Shown here piece by piece: positions 9,421-20,119 of a DNA stretch of 64,000 nucleotides. Under the pieces are notes generated by a model. That model was not told the origin of the DNA and did no database searches. It worked only from the letters and a program-made list of their open reading frames with translations. Position numbers and translations under genes: made by a program. Location: contig NZ_MUJK01000001.1 in assembly GCF_002906155.1 (NCBI RefSeq), forward strand, positions 992,001 to 1,056,000. Reading direction: 5' to 3'. Source of the DNA: Pseudomonas laurylsulfativorans. Its GTDB lineage: Bacteria; Pseudomonadota; Gammaproteobacteria; Pseudomonadales; Pseudomonadaceae. Position 1 is the first letter of the stretch, and every line of letters starts with the position of its first letter.

Positions 9421-10179
9421 TTACGGTTCGATGTTGCGACGGTTGACCTTGGCCATCGGCAAAGGGATCAACTTGCCCATCGGCTCGCGCCGCTCCTGAC
9501 GGACCGGTCGCAGGCCCACCACGATCTTGCGCGCCACGAGTAAATAGAAGCCGCCGCCTGACAGTTGCCAGTCACCGGCCTTACGCTCCCAACCGGCCAG
9601 GCGGGTCTGCCATGCCGGTGACGCAAGCGGCGGACGATAGCACCCGAAGCGGCGTTTCTCCAGCGCGAAGCCCAGCAGGTTCAGCCAGTCCGCGACCCGA
9701 GACGGCGAAATGCAGCGTGCCTTGCGCAGCGCATCCTGGGCAAACACATGCCGCAGGCCCCAACTGCTCCAGGGATTGATGCCGATGATCAGCAAATGCC
9801 CACCGGGCCGCACGCTGCTGGCCGCCTCGCGAAGCAAACCGTGGGGCGACAGGCAGAAATCCAGGCCATGCTGCAATACCACCACATCGGCGGCATGCTC
9901 GCTCAGCGGCCAGGCTTGTTCTTCACAAACGATCTCGACCCCCGGCAACGGCGCGCCCAGACGCACATTGCGCTGTACCTGTGGCGCTGACGGCGGAGTC
10001 TGGGCCGAGGGGCCGTAATGCACCAGATAGCCACCAAAGAACCGCCCGAGTTCGTCTTCGAGCATGCGCCGCTCTTCGTCCAGCAGAAATTGCCCGATCG
10101 GGCCCGCCAGCCACTCGCGGGCCGCGCTGATCAACGCCAGCCAGTCAGGATCAGCCTGTGCGAACGCTTTATCAGTCAT
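9421..10179 (-). CDS. SAM-dependent methyltransferase (class I, methyltransf_11-like)
   Basis: 252 residues from the ATG at 10179, which has a GGAG site about 7 bases upstream; a longer TTG start at 10191 is less likely. The class I core shows the acidic strand [12 protein letters not shown], the motif [20 protein letters not shown] and the [17 protein letters not shown] strand. The substrate is not known to me. It is divergent from gloB and next to rnhA, as I recall for other pseudomonads. Cytosolic, with no membrane segments. Confidence 0.85.
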   Translation of the reverse strand: MTDKAFAQADPDWLALISAAREWLAGPIGQFLLDEERRMLEDELGRFFGGYLVHYGPSAQTPPSAPQVQRNVRLGAPLPGVEIVCEEQAWPLSEHAADVVVLQHGLDFCLSPHGLLREAASSVRPGGHLLIIGINPWSSWGLRHVFAQDALRKARCISPSRVADWLNLLGFALEKRRFGCYRPPLASPAWQTRLAGWERKAGDWQLSGGGFYLLVARKIVVGLRPVRQERREPMGKLIPLPMAKVNRRNIEP

Positions 10180-10244
10180 TGCATTCTCCAACGCGCCAGG
10201 AAGTTCTAAGATGCGCCATTGTTTTCCGCTTGGCGAATCCGACG

Positions 10245-11012
10245 ATGATACAGATCACTGCCCTGCCCGCCTTCACCGACAACTACATCTGGTTGTTACA
10301 AGACCACGGCAGCAAATGCTGCGCAGTGGTGGATCCGGGTGATGCCGCCCCGGTACAAGCCTGGCTCGCGGCCAATCCGGGCTGGGTACTGAGTGATATT
10401 TTGATCACTCACCACCATCATGACCACGTCGGCGGCGTCGAATTGCTGAAGAAAGCGACAAACGCGAAAGTCTATGGTCCGGCCAGCGAAAAGATCCCGG
10501 CGCGGGACGTCGCGCTCAAGGACAACGACAAGGTCAGCGTGCTCGGCTGGGACTTCGATGTGCTCGCAGTCCCTGGCCACACCCTGGGGCATATCGCCTA
10601 TTACCATCACGGCTTGCTGTTCTGCGGCGACACCTTGTTCGCCGCCGGCTGCGGGCGGTTGTTCGAAGGCACGCCACAGCAAATGCACGGCTCGCTGACT
10701 CGCCTCGCGGCGCTGCCGGAAGACACGCTGGTCTACTGCACCCACGAATACACCCTGAGCAATCTGAAGTTCGCGGCAGCCGTCGAACCGAACAATCCGG
10801 ACACCGCCGAGCGCCTGGCCAAAGTCACCCGCCAACGGGAATCCGGGATCATGACGCTGCCGTCGACATTGGCGCTGGAAAAGCTCACAAACCCGTTTTT
10901 GCGCTCCGGTGAAACATCCGTTAAAGAAAAAGCGGACGAACGGACCGGCACCGATAACTCGGCGCCCGATATGGTTTTTGCTGCGCTTCGCGCTTGGAAA
11001 GACACGTTCTAA
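10245..11012 (+). CDS. gloB: Hydroxyacylglutathione hydrolase (glyoxalase II)
   Basis: 255 residues. It hydrolyses S-lactoylglutathione to lactate and glutathione, the last step of methylglyoxal detoxification. The metallo-beta-lactamase metal motif [10 protein letters not shown] is at about residues 52-61, with further ligands in VPGHTLGHI and [22 protein letters not shown] and the C-terminal glyoxalase II domain complete it. I chose the start [16 protein letters not shown] because this is the conserved family N-terminus; the 29 upstream residues in frame look non-coding. Confidence 0.95.
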   Translation: MIQITALPAFTDNYIWLLQDHGSKCCAVVDPGDAAPVQAWLAANPGWVLSDILITHHHHDHVGGVELLKKATNAKVYGPASEKIPARDVALKDNDKVSVLGWDFDVLAVPGHTLGHIAYYHHGLLFCGDTLFAAGCGRLFEGTPQQMHGSLTRLAALPEDTLVYCTHEYTLSNLKFAAAVEPNNPDTAERLAKVTRQRESGIMTLPSTLALEKLTNPFLRSGETSVKEKADERTGTDNSAPDMVFAALRAWKDTF

Positions 11013-11111
11013 AGGGGTCTCCCAAGGCTGCAATAATTCTGAAAGGTTGACCGCACAGGGTGTGCTTTCTAGAATCGCCCGACATTTTTGCCCGGAACTT
11101 ACTTCCAGCCA

Positions 11112-12542
11112 ATGTCGTCACCTATTCGCAAAGCCATCAGTTCAGACGCATTGACCCGCTTGGCTCAAGCCATCGCGGTGGCTGTGTCCGCCACCCTGGC
11201 GGGCTGTTCCAGCCATGCGCCACAGACCGATGCGGCGCACACGCCGAACGTTGCCGCGCGCGCCAAGCAGAAGCCGATCTGGCTCAGCGAAAAACCCAGC
11301 CCGCAAATTCCGCAGGACGTCTGGGAGCGCATGCGCCAGGGCTTCCAGTTGCAGGACGGACTGGGTGTCAACCCGCGCATCGAGCAACAGCGCCTGTGGT
11401 TCGCCAGCAATCCATCCTTCCTGGAGAACGCCGGCGAACGTGGCAGCCTCTACATTCACTACATCGTCGAGCGCCTTGAAGAGCGCAACATGCCGCTGGA
11501 ACTGGCCCTGCTGCCAGTGATTGAAAGTGCCTACAACCCGATGGCCTACTCCCGGGCCGACGCGGTGGGTCTTTGGCAATTCATCCCGTCCACCGGGCGT
11601 TACTTCAACCTGCGTCAAACCCGTTTCTATGATGGCCGTCGCGACATCACTGCGTCGACCACCGCCGCGCTGGATTATCTGACCCGCCTGCACGACATGT
11701 TCAACGGCGACTGGATGCTGGCCCTGGCGGCCTACAACGCCGGCGAAGGCACCGTCAGCCGGGCCATCGAGCGCAACGAGCGCCTCGGCCTGCCGACCGA
11801 CTACTGGAACCTGCCACTGCCCTCCGAAACCCAGGCCTATGTGCCGAAGTTGCTGGCACTGTCGCAAGTGGTGATGGCGCCGGAAGCCTACGGCGTGAAC
11901 CTCAACCCGATCGCCAACGAACCCTATTTCCAGGTCGTCGAAATCAACCAGCGCATGGACCTGTCCAAGGTCGCTGAAGTGGCCAACATCGACGAAGACG
12001 AACTGTTCCAGTTGAACCCGGCCTTCAAGCAGCGCACGACCATCGACGGTCCGCAACACCTGCTGGTGCCAACCTCCAAGGCGCAATTGCTGACCAGCAG
12101 CCTTCAGACCATGCGCCCTGAAGAGTTGATCAGCAAAAAATCGCTCAAGCCGGTCTTCGAAGGTGCCAGCGACACCCAAGTCGCCAGCGTCAAGCGTGCC
12201 TACCGGGTCAAACGGGGTGACAACCTCGGTTCCATCGCCAAGGCCAACAACGTTGACGTGAAGGACCTGCAACGCTGGAACAAACTGTCCGGCAAGAACC
12301 TCAAGCCCGGCCAGACCCTGGTCATGCAGGACAACAGCAAACGCAGTTCCGGACGCGTCAACACCGTGATTGCAGCGAACACCAAAAAGCAGCAGACCAC
12401 GTACAAGGTCCAGCAAGGCGACTCGCTGTACATCGTGGCCAAACGATTCAACGTAGAGATGCAGCACCTCAAGCGCTGGAACCCGCGTGTCGGTCAGGCG
12501 CTGAAGCCTGGTCAGATGTTGACGGTAGCTAATCCGCACTAA
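11112..12542 (+). CDS. mltD: Membrane-bound lytic murein transglycosylase D
   Basis: 476 residues from MSSPIRKAISS. It is a lipoprotein: the signal sequence ends in the lipobox TLAGC (Cys at about 32). The SLT catalytic domain follows, with the catalytic Glu in LLPVIESAYNPMAYS and the later AAYNAGEGTVSRAIERN. Two LysM peptidoglycan-binding domains lie at the C-terminus (YRVKRGDNLGSIAKANNV and YKVQQGDSLYIVAKRFNV). It cleaves glycan strands with 1,6-anhydro ends in the periplasm, anchored to the outer membrane. It lies 100 bp after gloB in the same direction. Confidence 0.95.
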   Translation: MSSPIRKAISSDALTRLAQAIAVAVSATLAGCSSHAPQTDAAHTPNVAARAKQKPIWLSEKPSPQIPQDVWERMRQGFQLQDGLGVNPRIEQQRLWFASNPSFLENAGERGSLYIHYIVERLEERNMPLELALLPVIESAYNPMAYSRADAVGLWQFIPSTGRYFNLRQTRFYDGRRDITASTTAALDYLTRLHDMFNGDWMLALAAYNAGEGTVSRAIERNERLGLPTDYWNLPLPSETQAYVPKLLALSQVVMAPEAYGVNLNPIANEPYFQVVEINQRMDLSKVAEVANIDEDELFQLNPAFKQRTTIDGPQHLLVPTSKAQLLTSSLQTMRPEELISKKSLKPVFEGASDTQVASVKRAYRVKRGDNLGSIAKANNVDVKDLQRWNKLSGKNLKPGQTLVMQDNSKRSSGRVNTVIAANTKKQQTTYKVQQGDSLYIVAKRFNVEMQHLKRWNPRVGQALKPGQMLTVANPH

Positions 12543-12544
12543 CC

Positions 12545-12622
12545 TGTAGGAGCCGGCTTGCCGGCGATGCGATCAAACTGATGGATCGCATCGTTTTGAT
12601 CGCCGGCAAGCCAGCTCCTACA
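12545..12622. repeat. REP inverted pair (GTAGGAGC type)
   Basis: TGTAGGAGCCGGCTTGCCGG opens at 12545 and the complementary GCCGGCAAGCCAGCTCCTACA closes at 12622. It starts two bases after the mltD stop. The spacer is itself an imperfect inverted repeat around GCGATCAAAC...GTTTTGATCGC, so the whole 78 bp folds as one long hairpin. Confidence 0.9.
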
Positions 12623-12718
12623 AAAACCTGCCCCATCCTGGCTCCGTCTTTTTCCTGTCCATACAAGCTGTTACTGTACGATCCACAAAGTCCAAGCCGC
12701 CCGGATCGGATCCCCCAT

Positions 12719-14551
12719 TTGAAGCGTCCCCTGCCCCTGTTCCTGATAAGCCTCGCCTTGAGCTCAGCCGCAAGCGCGACGATCAGCGAAAGCCACGGTT
12801 ATGCGCAGTTCGGCACGCTCAAGTACCCGGCCCGATTTACCCACTTCGACTGGGTCAACCCGCAAGCGCCCAAGGGTGGAACGTTGCGTGTCATGGCGTT
12901 TGGCACCTTCGATACGCTCAATCCCTACACCTTCAAGGGCACCAGCCCGGTCACCACACCCAGTTTCCTCCAATACGGTATCAACGAGCTCAACGAGCCG
13001 CTGATGGTCGGCACCGGGCAGTACGCGCCCTCGGGTGACGAGCCCGCATCCAGTTATGGCCTGATCGCCCGGTCAGTGGAATACAGCGAGGACCGCAGCT
13101 GGGTGGTGTTCAACCTGCGTCCCGAAGCGCGCTTCCATGACGGCACGCCGATCACCGCCTACGACGTCGCGTTCTCCTACCGCACGCTACTCAAGGAAGG
13201 CCATCCGCTGTACCGCACCAGCCTTCAGGAAGTGTCGCGCGTGGACATCCTCAACCCACAGCGGATCCGCTTCGTGCTCAAGCGCGCCGGCAATCCGCTA
13301 CTGATCCTGCGCCTGGGCGAAATGCCGGTGCTGGCGCAACATTACTGGAAAGGTCGCGACTTCAAGGCCACCACCTTCGAACCTCCGCTGGGCAGCGGAC
13401 CGTATCGCATCGCGTCGGTCACGCCGGGGCGACAGATCATCTTCGAACGGGTCAAGGAATACTGGGGCAAGGACCTGGCGGTCAATCGCGGCAAGTACAA
13501 CTTCGACCGCATGGAAGTCGAGTTCTACCGCGACAGCGACGTGGCGTTCGAGGCGTTCAAGGCCGGTGAATTCGATATCTATATCGAGCATCAGGCGAAG
13601 AATTGGGACAGCGGCTACAACTTCCCGGCCATACGCCGCGGTGACGTGATCAAGGCGCAGATTCCCCATCAGATCCCGACCCAGACCCAGGGTCTGTTCA
13701 TGAACAGCCGTCGCCCGGCATTCTCGGACGCCAGGGTCCGTGAAGCACTGGGGCTGATGTTCAACTTCGAGTGGACCAACCGTACGCTGTTCGGCGGCGC
13801 CTACCAACGCGCCATGAGCTACTACCCCAACAGCGAGTTCTCGGCCGGCGGTTTGCCGGTCGGGCACGAATGGCTGTTGCTCAAACCCTATCGCGAGCAG
13901 TTGCCGCCCAGGCTCTTTACCGAACCGTTCAGCCTGCCGCAGACCGACGGCCGGGGCATCCCCCGGGAGACCTTGCGCAAAGCGCTCGGCCTGCTCGCCG
14001 AAGCCGGCTGGAAGCTCAACGGCCAGCGTCTGCAAAACGCCGCCGGGCAACCGTTACGACTGGAGTTGCTGCTGGTCAACCCGAACCTTGAACGCATCCT
14101 CCAGCCTTACGTCGAGACCCTGACCAGCATCGGCATCGATGCGCGGCTGCGCACAGTCGATCGCGCGCAATACAAGCAACGCCTCGACCAGTTCGATTTC
14201 GACATGATTCTGATGACCCTCAACCAGACGCTCAGCCCGGGACTGGAACAGTGGCAGTACTTTCACTCCAGTCAGGCCGGGGTCAAGGGCAGCAAGAACT
14301 ACGCCGGCATCGCCAATCCGGTGGTCGACCATCTGCTCGAACAGTTACTGGCCGCCCAGAACCGCGATGAGCAAGTCGCCGCCGGCAAGGCCCTCGACCG
14401 CGTGCTGCTGTGGCAGCACTACATCGTCCCCAACTGGTACCTCAATTATCACCGCCTGGCGTACCGCAACCGGCTCGCCTTCGTCACCACGCCGCCCTAC
14501 ACCCTGGGCCTGAACGCGTGGTGGCTGAAATCTTCGGAGAAAGATCGATGA
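12719..14551 (+). CDS. ABC transporter periplasmic oligopeptide-binding protein (family 5), first copy
   Basis: About 610 residues. SBP_bac_5 family with YejA-like features: the N-terminal motif YAQFGTLKYPARFTHFDWVN, then the APKGGTLR block. I place the start at the TTG at 12719 because it gives a clean signal peptide (KRPLPLFLISLALSSAASA). An ATG in frame at 12581 lies inside the upstream REP element and would add an unlikely N-terminus. It delivers peptides or peptide-nucleotide conjugates to the YejBEF-like permease encoded downstream. Its stop overlaps the start of the second copy by four bases (ATGA). Confidence 0.85.
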   Translation: MKRPLPLFLISLALSSAASATISESHGYAQFGTLKYPARFTHFDWVNPQAPKGGTLRVMAFGTFDTLNPYTFKGTSPVTTPSFLQYGINELNEPLMVGTGQYAPSGDEPASSYGLIARSVEYSEDRSWVVFNLRPEARFHDGTPITAYDVAFSYRTLLKEGHPLYRTSLQEVSRVDILNPQRIRFVLKRAGNPLLILRLGEMPVLAQHYWKGRDFKATTFEPPLGSGPYRIASVTPGRQIIFERVKEYWGKDLAVNRGKYNFDRMEVEFYRDSDVAFEAFKAGEFDIYIEHQAKNWDSGYNFPAIRRGDVIKAQIPHQIPTQTQGLFMNSRRPAFSDARVREALGLMFNFEWTNRTLFGGAYQRAMSYYPNSEFSAGGLPVGHEWLLLKPYREQLPPRLFTEPFSLPQTDGRGIPRETLRKALGLLAEAGWKLNGQRLQNAAGQPLRLELLLVNPNLERILQPYVETLTSIGIDARLRTVDRAQYKQRLDQFDFDMILMTLNQTLSPGLEQWQYFHSSQAGVKGSKNYAGIANPVVDHLLEQLLAAQNRDEQVAAGKALDRVLLWQHYIVPNWYLNYHRLAYRNRLAFVTTPPYTLGLNAWWLKSSEKDR

Positions 14552-16389
14552 AACCCATCCGCAACCTGCTCCTGCAGGCCAGCGGCCTGTTGTTCGCCGG
14601 GCTGGCCTGCGCCGCTCCGCAACACGCCGTGACCCTGTACAACGAGCCGCCGAAATACCCGGCCGATTTCAAACACTTCGATTACGTCAATCCCGATGCG
14701 CCCAAGGGCGGGATCTTCCGCCAGGCCGGCTTCGGCGGTTTCGACAGCCTCAACCCGTTCATCAGCAAGGGGGTGCCGGCGGACGATATCGGCATGATCT
14801 ACGACACCCTGGCCAAACAGGGCCTGGATGAACCGTTCACCGAATACGGCCTGATCGCCCGCCTGATCGAGAAAGCCCCGGACAACGGCTGGGTGCGTTT
14901 CTACCTGCGCCCGGAAGCGCGTTTCCACGACAGCCACCCGATCCGCGCCGAAGACGTGGTGTTCAGCTTCCAGATGCTGACCAAGGACGGCGCCCCGATG
15001 TACCGCGGTTACTACAGCGACGTGGAGGAAGTGGTCGCCGAAGACCCGCTCACCGTGCTGTTCAAGTTCAAGCACACCAACAACCGCGAGCTGCCGCTGA
15101 TTCTCGGCCAACTGCCTGTGCTGCCCAAGCATTGGTGGGCCGACCGTGATTTCAACAAGGGCAACCTGGAAATTCCGCTGGGCAGCGGTCCGTACAAGGT
15201 CAGCGAAGTGAAGGCCGGACGCTCGGTGCGTTACGAGCGGGTCAAGGATTACTGGGGCAAGGACCTGCCGGTAAATCGGGGTTTCTACAACTTCGACGTG
15301 ATGACCACCGATTACTACCGCGACAACACCGTGGCCCTGGAAGCGCTCAAGGCCGGGCAGTTCGACTACTGGCTGGAGATGACCGCGAAGAACTGGGCAA
15401 ACGCCTACAACATTCCGGCGGTCACCGAAGGCCGACTGGTCAAGGAGCAGATTCCCAACGGCAATCCGACCGGCATGCAAGGGTTCGTGTTCAACATGCG
15501 CCGCCCGGTGTTCCAGGATGTGCGTGTACGCCAGGCCTTGTCGTTGTTGCTGGACTTCGAATGGACCAACAAGCAACTGTTCAACAGCGCCTATGCACGC
15601 ACCCGCAGTTACTTCGAGAACTCGGAAATGGCCGCCACCGGCCTGCCAGATGCTGATCAGGTGGCGATCCTCGAGCCGTTCCGCAGCAAGCTGCCGCCGC
15701 AGGTGTTCAGCGAAGCCTTCCAGAACCCGACCACCGACGGCAGCGGCATGATCCGCGCCCAGCAACGGCAAGCCTATCAACTGTTGCAGGAGGCCGGCTG
15801 GCGCATCGTCGATGACAAAATGGTCGACGCCACCGGCAAACCGGTGGTCATCGAATTCCTGCTGGCCCAGACCGAATTCGAACGGGTGCTGTTGCCCTTC
15901 AAGCGCAACCTGAGCGACTTGGGCATCGATCTGGTGATCCGCCGGGTCGACGTCTCGCAATACATCAACCGTGTGCGGTCCCGGGACTTCGACATGATCG
16001 TCGGCAGCTTCCCGCAGTCCAACTCGCCGGGTAACGAACAACGCGAATTCTGGATGTCGGCCGCCGCCGACAAACCCGGCAGCCGCAACTCCATGGGCCT
16101 GAAGGATCCGGTGGTCGATCAACTGGTCGAGCAACTGATCAATGCCGATTCGCGCAAAAGCCTGGTGGCCCACGCCCGCGCGCTGGACCGCGTTCTGCAA
16201 TGGGGCTATTACGTAATACCCAACTGGCACATCAAGACCTGGCGCGTGGCGTACTGGAACCACATCGGCCATCCAAAGGTCTCGCCTAAATACGACATCG
16301 GCACGGCCACCTGGTGGGTCAAGCCTGACATCAAGCCGGCAATAGAAGTCGAAACCACACTGCAGGCCGATCCTGCGGGCACGGAGTAA
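14548..16389 (+). CDS. ABC transporter periplasmic oligopeptide-binding protein (family 5), second copy
   Basis: 613 residues from [13 protein letters not shown] at 14548, with an N-terminal signal peptide ending near GLACAAPQ. It is clearly paralogous to the preceding gene: the shared blocks [38 protein letters not shown] and [15 protein letters not shown] are at equivalent positions. The tandem pair implies two ligand specificities feeding one permease. The ATG lies in an ATGA overlap with the first copy, and the permease gene starts 4 bp after its stop, so the genes form one translationally linked operon. Confidence 0.93.
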   Translation: MKPIRNLLLQASGLLFAGLACAAPQHAVTLYNEPPKYPADFKHFDYVNPDAPKGGIFRQAGFGGFDSLNPFISKGVPADDIGMIYDTLAKQGLDEPFTEYGLIARLIEKAPDNGWVRFYLRPEARFHDSHPIRAEDVVFSFQMLTKDGAPMYRGYYSDVEEVVAEDPLTVLFKFKHTNNRELPLILGQLPVLPKHWWADRDFNKGNLEIPLGSGPYKVSEVKAGRSVRYERVKDYWGKDLPVNRGFYNFDVMTTDYYRDNTVALEALKAGQFDYWLEMTAKNWANAYNIPAVTEGRLVKEQIPNGNPTGMQGFVFNMRRPVFQDVRVRQALSLLLDFEWTNKQLFNSAYARTRSYFENSEMAATGLPDADQVAILEPFRSKLPPQVFSEAFQNPTTDGSGMIRAQQRQAYQLLQEAGWRIVDDKMVDATGKPVVIEFLLAQTEFERVLLPFKRNLSDLGIDLVIRRVDVSQYINRVRSRDFDMIVGSFPQSNSPGNEQREFWMSAAADKPGSRNSMGLKDPVVDQLVEQLINADSRKSLVAHARALDRVLQWGYYVIPNWHIKTWRVAYWNHIGHPKVSPKYDIGTATWWVKPDIKPAIEVETTLQADPAGTE

Positions 16390-16393
16390 TCAG

Positions 16394-17467
16394 ATGCTGG
16401 CGTACATTTTTCGGCGACTGTTGCTGATCATTCCAACCCTGTTCGGCATTTTGCTGATCAACTTCGTGATCATCCAGGCCGCCCCGGGCGGGCCGGTGGA
16501 ACAGATGATCGCCAAGCTCGAAGGCTTCGAAGGCGCCACCAGCCGCATCGCCGGCGGCGGCGCCGAAGTCTCGGTGGCAGGCTCGGCCTACCGCGGCGCC
16601 CAGGGCCTGGACCCGGCGCTGATCAAGGAAATCGAGCACATGTACGGCTTCGACAAGTCGGCGCCGGAACGCTTGTGGATCATGGTCAAGAACTATGCAT
16701 CGCTGGATTTCGGCGACAGCTTCTTCCGCGACGCCAAGGTCATCGACCTGATCAAGGAAAAGATGCCCGTGTCGATCTCCCTCGGGCTGTGGAGCACGCT
16801 GATCATGTATCTGGTGTCGATCCCGCTGGGGATCGCCAAGGCCACGCGGCACGGCAGTCACTTCGACGTCTGGACCAGTTCGGCGATCATCGTCGGCTAT
16901 GCGATCCCGGCGTTCCTGTTCGCCATCCTGCTGATCGTGGTGTTCGCCGGCGGCAGCTACCTGGACTGGTTCCCCTTGCGCGGGCTGACCTCGAACAACT
17001 TCGATGAACTGAGCATGGGCGGCAAGATCCTCGACTACTTCTGGCACCTGGCGCTACCGGTGACCGCGCTGGTGATCGGCAACTTCGCGACCATGACCCT
17101 GCTGACCAAAAACAGCTTCCTCGACGAAATCAACAAGCAATACGTGATCACCGCCAGGGCCAAGGGCCTGACCAACCACCGCGTGCTGTACGGCCACGTG
17201 TTCCGCAATGCGATGCTGCTGGTGATCGCCGGCTTCCCCTCGGCCTTCATCGGCATCTTCTTCACAGGTTCTTTGCTGGTGGAGGTGATCTTCTCCCTCG
17301 ACGGCCTTGGCCTGATGAGTTTCGAGGCGGCGATCAACCGCGATTACCCGGTGGTATTCGGCACGCTGTTCATCTTCACCCTGCTCGGACTGGTGGTGAA
17401 ACTGATCGGCGACCTCACCTACACCTTTGTCGATCCGCGCATTGACTTCGAAAGCCGGGAGCATTGA
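16394..17467 (+). CDS. yejB: ABC transporter permease, YejB-like
   Basis: 357 residues, inner-membrane permease of the oligopeptide/microcin C class. The N-terminal transmembrane helix [19 protein letters not shown] is followed by a long periplasmic insert (about 40-120) typical of YejB, then five further helices. The cytoplasmic EAA loop ([20 protein letters not shown], about residues 248-267) contacts the ATPase. The stop is one base before the next start, consistent with tight operon coupling. Confidence 0.92.
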   Translation: MLAYIFRRLLLIIPTLFGILLINFVIIQAAPGGPVEQMIAKLEGFEGATSRIAGGGAEVSVAGSAYRGAQGLDPALIKEIEHMYGFDKSAPERLWIMVKNYASLDFGDSFFRDAKVIDLIKEKMPVSISLGLWSTLIMYLVSIPLGIAKATRHGSHFDVWTSSAIIVGYAIPAFLFAILLIVVFAGGSYLDWFPLRGLTSNNFDELSMGGKILDYFWHLALPVTALVIGNFATMTLLTKNSFLDEINKQYVITARAKGLTNHRVLYGHVFRNAMLLVIAGFPSAFIGIFFTGSLLVEVIFSLDGLGLMSFEAAINRDYPVVFGTLFIFTLLGLVVKLIGDLTYTFVDPRIDFESREH

Positions 17468-17468
17468 G

Positions 17469-18488
17469 ATGAACCTGTCCCCTCTCAATCGCCGGCGCTT
17501 CGAACTGTTCAAGGCCAACAAGCGTGGCTGGTGGTCGCTGTGGCTGTTCCTGATCCTGTTCGGCGCAAGCCTGGGCGCCGAACTGATCGCCAACGACAAG
17601 CCGCTGGCGGTGCATTACGACAACAACTGGTACTTCCCGGCGCTCAAGCGCTACCCGGAAACCACCTTCGGTGGCGAATTTCCGCTGGAGGCGAACTACA
17701 AGAGTCCCTACATCCGCGAACTGCTCAAGGCCAAGGACGCCTGGGTGCTGTGGGCGCCGATTCCCTACAGCTACCAGAGCATCAACTACGACCTGAAGGT
17801 CCCGGCCCCGGGCCCACCTTCGACGGACAATCTGCTGGGCACCGACGATCAGGGCCGTGACGTGCTGGCCCGGGTGATCTACGGCTTCCGCATTTCGGTG
17901 CTGTTCGCCCTGACCCTGACCGTACTCAGCTCAATCATCGGCGTGATCGCCGGGGCCTTGCAGGGTTTCTACGGCGGCTGGGTGGACCTGGCCGGGCAAC
18001 GTTTCCTGGAGATCTGGTCCGGGCTGCCGGTGTTGTACCTGCTGATCATCCTCGCCAGTTTCGTGCAGCCCAACTTCTGGTGGTTGCTGGGGATCATGCT
18101 GCTGTTCTCGTGGATGAGCCTGGTGGACGTGGTGCGCGCCGAGTTCCTGCGCGGGCGCAACCTGGAATACGTGCGCGCCGCCCGCGCCCTGGGCATGCAG
18201 AACGGCGCGATCATGTTCCGCCACATCCTGCCCAACGCGATGGTCTCGACCATGACCTTCATGCCGTTCATCCTCACGGGCGCCATCGGCACCCTGACCG
18301 CCCTGGACTTCCTCGGTTTCGGCCTGCCAGCGGGTAGCCCGTCCCTGGGTGAACTGGTGGCCCAGGGCAAATCCAACCTGCAGGCGCCGTGGCTGGGCAT
18401 CAGCGCCTTTGCCGTGCTGGCCTTGATGTTGAGTCTGCTGGTGTTCATCGGCGAGTCCGCTCGCGATGCCTTCGACCCGAGGAAGTGA
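17469..18488 (+). CDS. yejE: ABC transporter permease, YejE-like
   Basis: 339 residues from MNLSPLNRRRFELFKANKRG. One N-terminal helix is followed by a long periplasmic region containing YFPALKRYPETTFGG, which is characteristic of YejE. The permease core includes GTDDQGRDVLARVIYGFR and the EAA loop YVRAARALGMQNGAIMFRHI. It forms a heterodimer with the YejB-like partner. Its stop is one base before the yejF start. The longer reading from 17427 overlaps yejB and has no ribosome site of its own. Confidence 0.92.
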   Translation: MNLSPLNRRRFELFKANKRGWWSLWLFLILFGASLGAELIANDKPLAVHYDNNWYFPALKRYPETTFGGEFPLEANYKSPYIRELLKAKDAWVLWAPIPYSYQSINYDLKVPAPGPPSTDNLLGTDDQGRDVLARVIYGFRISVLFALTLTVLSSIIGVIAGALQGFYGGWVDLAGQRFLEIWSGLPVLYLLIILASFVQPNFWWLLGIMLLFSWMSLVDVVRAEFLRGRNLEYVRAARALGMQNGAIMFRHILPNAMVSTMTFMPFILTGAIGTLTALDFLGFGLPAGSPSLGELVAQGKSNLQAPWLGISAFAVLALMLSLLVFIGESARDAFDPRK

Positions 18489-18489
18489 A

Positions 18490-20100
18490 ATGAATCAGGA
18501 CAATCTGATCGAAGTGCGCGACCTGTCCGTCGAGTTTGTCGTCGGCAATCGCTGCCAGCGGGCAGTCGAAGGCGTCAGCTTCGATATCAAGCGCGGTGAA
18601 ACCCTGGCCTTGGTCGGCGAGAGCGGCTCCGGAAAATCGGTCACCGCACATTCGATCCTGCGCTTGCTGCCCTACCCACTCGCCCGGCACCCGTCCGGAA
18701 CCATCGAGTATTCCGGGCAAAACCTGCTCAACCTGAAAGAAAAAACCATTCGCCACATTCGCGGCAACCGGATTGCGATGATCTTCCAGGAGCCGATGAC
18801 CTCGCTCAATCCCCTGCACTCGATCGAAAAACAGATCAACGAAGTGCTGGGCATCCACAAGGGGCTGACCGGCAAGATCGCGACCAAGCGCACGCTGGAA
18901 CTGCTAGAGATGGTCGGAATCCCCGAGCCGCACAAGCGCCTCAAGGCCCTGCCCCACGAGCTGTCTGGCGGCCAGCGCCAGCGGGTGATGATCGCCATGG
19001 CCCTGGCCAACGAGCCGGAACTGCTGATCGCCGACGAGCCGACCACCGCGCTGGACGTAACCGTTCAGCTGAAAATCCTCGAATTGCTCAAGGAATTGCA
19101 GGCTCGCCTGGGCATGGCGTTGCTGCTGATCAGCCACGATTTGAACCTTGTGAGAAGAATTGCGCATCGCGTATGTGTCATGCAGCGAGGTTGCATCGTC
19201 GAACAGGCATCGTGCGAAGAATTGTTCCGCGCGCCGCAGCATCCGTACACTCGGGAACTGCTGGCTGCGGAGCCCGGTGGCAAGCCTGCAAGCAACGCGA
19301 TCGGCCCGCCGTTGCTGGCGGTCGAGGACCTGAAAGTCTGGTTTCCGATCAAGAAAGGCCTGCTCAAGCGCACGGTGGATTACGTCAAGGCGGTCGATGG
19401 CATCAACTTCAGCCTGCCCCAGGGCCAGACCCTGGGGATTGTGGGTGAAAGCGGTTCCGGCAAGTCGACACTGGGTCTGGCGATTTTGCGGTTGATCGGT
19501 AGCAAAGGCACCATCCGCTTTGAAGGCCAGCAGCTAGACTGCCTGACGCAGCAACAAGTCAGGCCGCTGCGGCGGGAGATGCAAGTGGTGTTTCAGGACC
19601 CGTTCGGCAGCCTGAGCCCGCGGATGTGCGTGAGCCAGATCGTTGGCGAAGGCCTGCGGATCCACAAGATGGGCACCGAGGCGGAACAGGAACAAGCGAT
19701 CATTGCAGCACTCAAGGAGGTAGGCCTGGATCCGGAAACCCGGCACCGCTACCCCCACGAATTTTCCGGCGGGCAGCGGCAGAGAATCGCCATTGCCCGG
19801 GCATTGGTGTTAAAACCGGCGTTGATTTTGCTGGACGAGCCGACTTCGGCCCTCGACCGCACGGTACAACGCCAGGTAGTGGAGCTTTTGCGTTCACTGC
19901 AAAGCAAGTACAACCTGACGTATCTGTTTATCAGCCATGACCTGGCTGTGGTGAAAGCGCTGAGCCACCAGCTGATGGTGGTCAAGCATGGCCAAGTGGT
20001 CGAACAGGGAGACGCGCAAAGCATTTTTGCCGCCCCCCAACATCCGTATACACAGCAGTTGCTGGAAGCCGCTTTTCTGGCTCCGGCCACTGCGCAATAA
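18490..20100 (+). CDS. yejF: ABC transporter ATP-binding protein, YejF-like (two ATPase domains)
   Basis: 536 residues with two complete ATPase cassettes. Cassette 1 has Walker A GESGSGKS (about 36-43), signature LSGGQRQRV and Walker [13 protein letters not shown]. Cassette 2 has Walker A GESGSGKS (about 320), signature FSGGQRQRI and Walker [12 protein letters not shown]. Each is followed by the oligopeptide transporter C-terminal segment ([22 protein letters not shown]). It energises the YejBE permease. It is the last gene of the import operon, and fabI follows after 19 bp. Confidence 0.95.
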   Translation: MNQDNLIEVRDLSVEFVVGNRCQRAVEGVSFDIKRGETLALVGESGSGKSVTAHSILRLLPYPLARHPSGTIEYSGQNLLNLKEKTIRHIRGNRIAMIFQEPMTSLNPLHSIEKQINEVLGIHKGLTGKIATKRTLELLEMVGIPEPHKRLKALPHELSGGQRQRVMIAMALANEPELLIADEPTTALDVTVQLKILELLKELQARLGMALLLISHDLNLVRRIAHRVCVMQRGCIVEQASCEELFRAPQHPYTRELLAAEPGGKPASNAIGPPLLAVEDLKVWFPIKKGLLKRTVDYVKAVDGINFSLPQGQTLGIVGESGSGKSTLGLAILRLIGSKGTIRFEGQQLDCLTQQQVRPLRREMQVVFQDPFGSLSPRMCVSQIVGEGLRIHKMGTEAEQEQAIIAALKEVGLDPETRHRYPHEFSGGQRQRIAIARALVLKPALILLDEPTSALDRTVQRQVVELLRSLQSKYNLTYLFISHDLAVVKALSHQLMVVKHGQVVEQGDAQSIFAAPQHPYTQQLLEAAFLAPATAQ

Positions 20101-20119
20101 CCTGAAAGAGGAGCAACAC

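Noticed and set aside
11142..12539. A 465-residue antisense frame over mltD
   Set aside because: Fully within mltD, no start signal, no domain.
14497..16272. A 591-residue antisense frame over the second binding-protein gene
   Set aside because: Shadow of a strongly biased gene; composition rich in His/Val/Gly/Arg, with no motifs.
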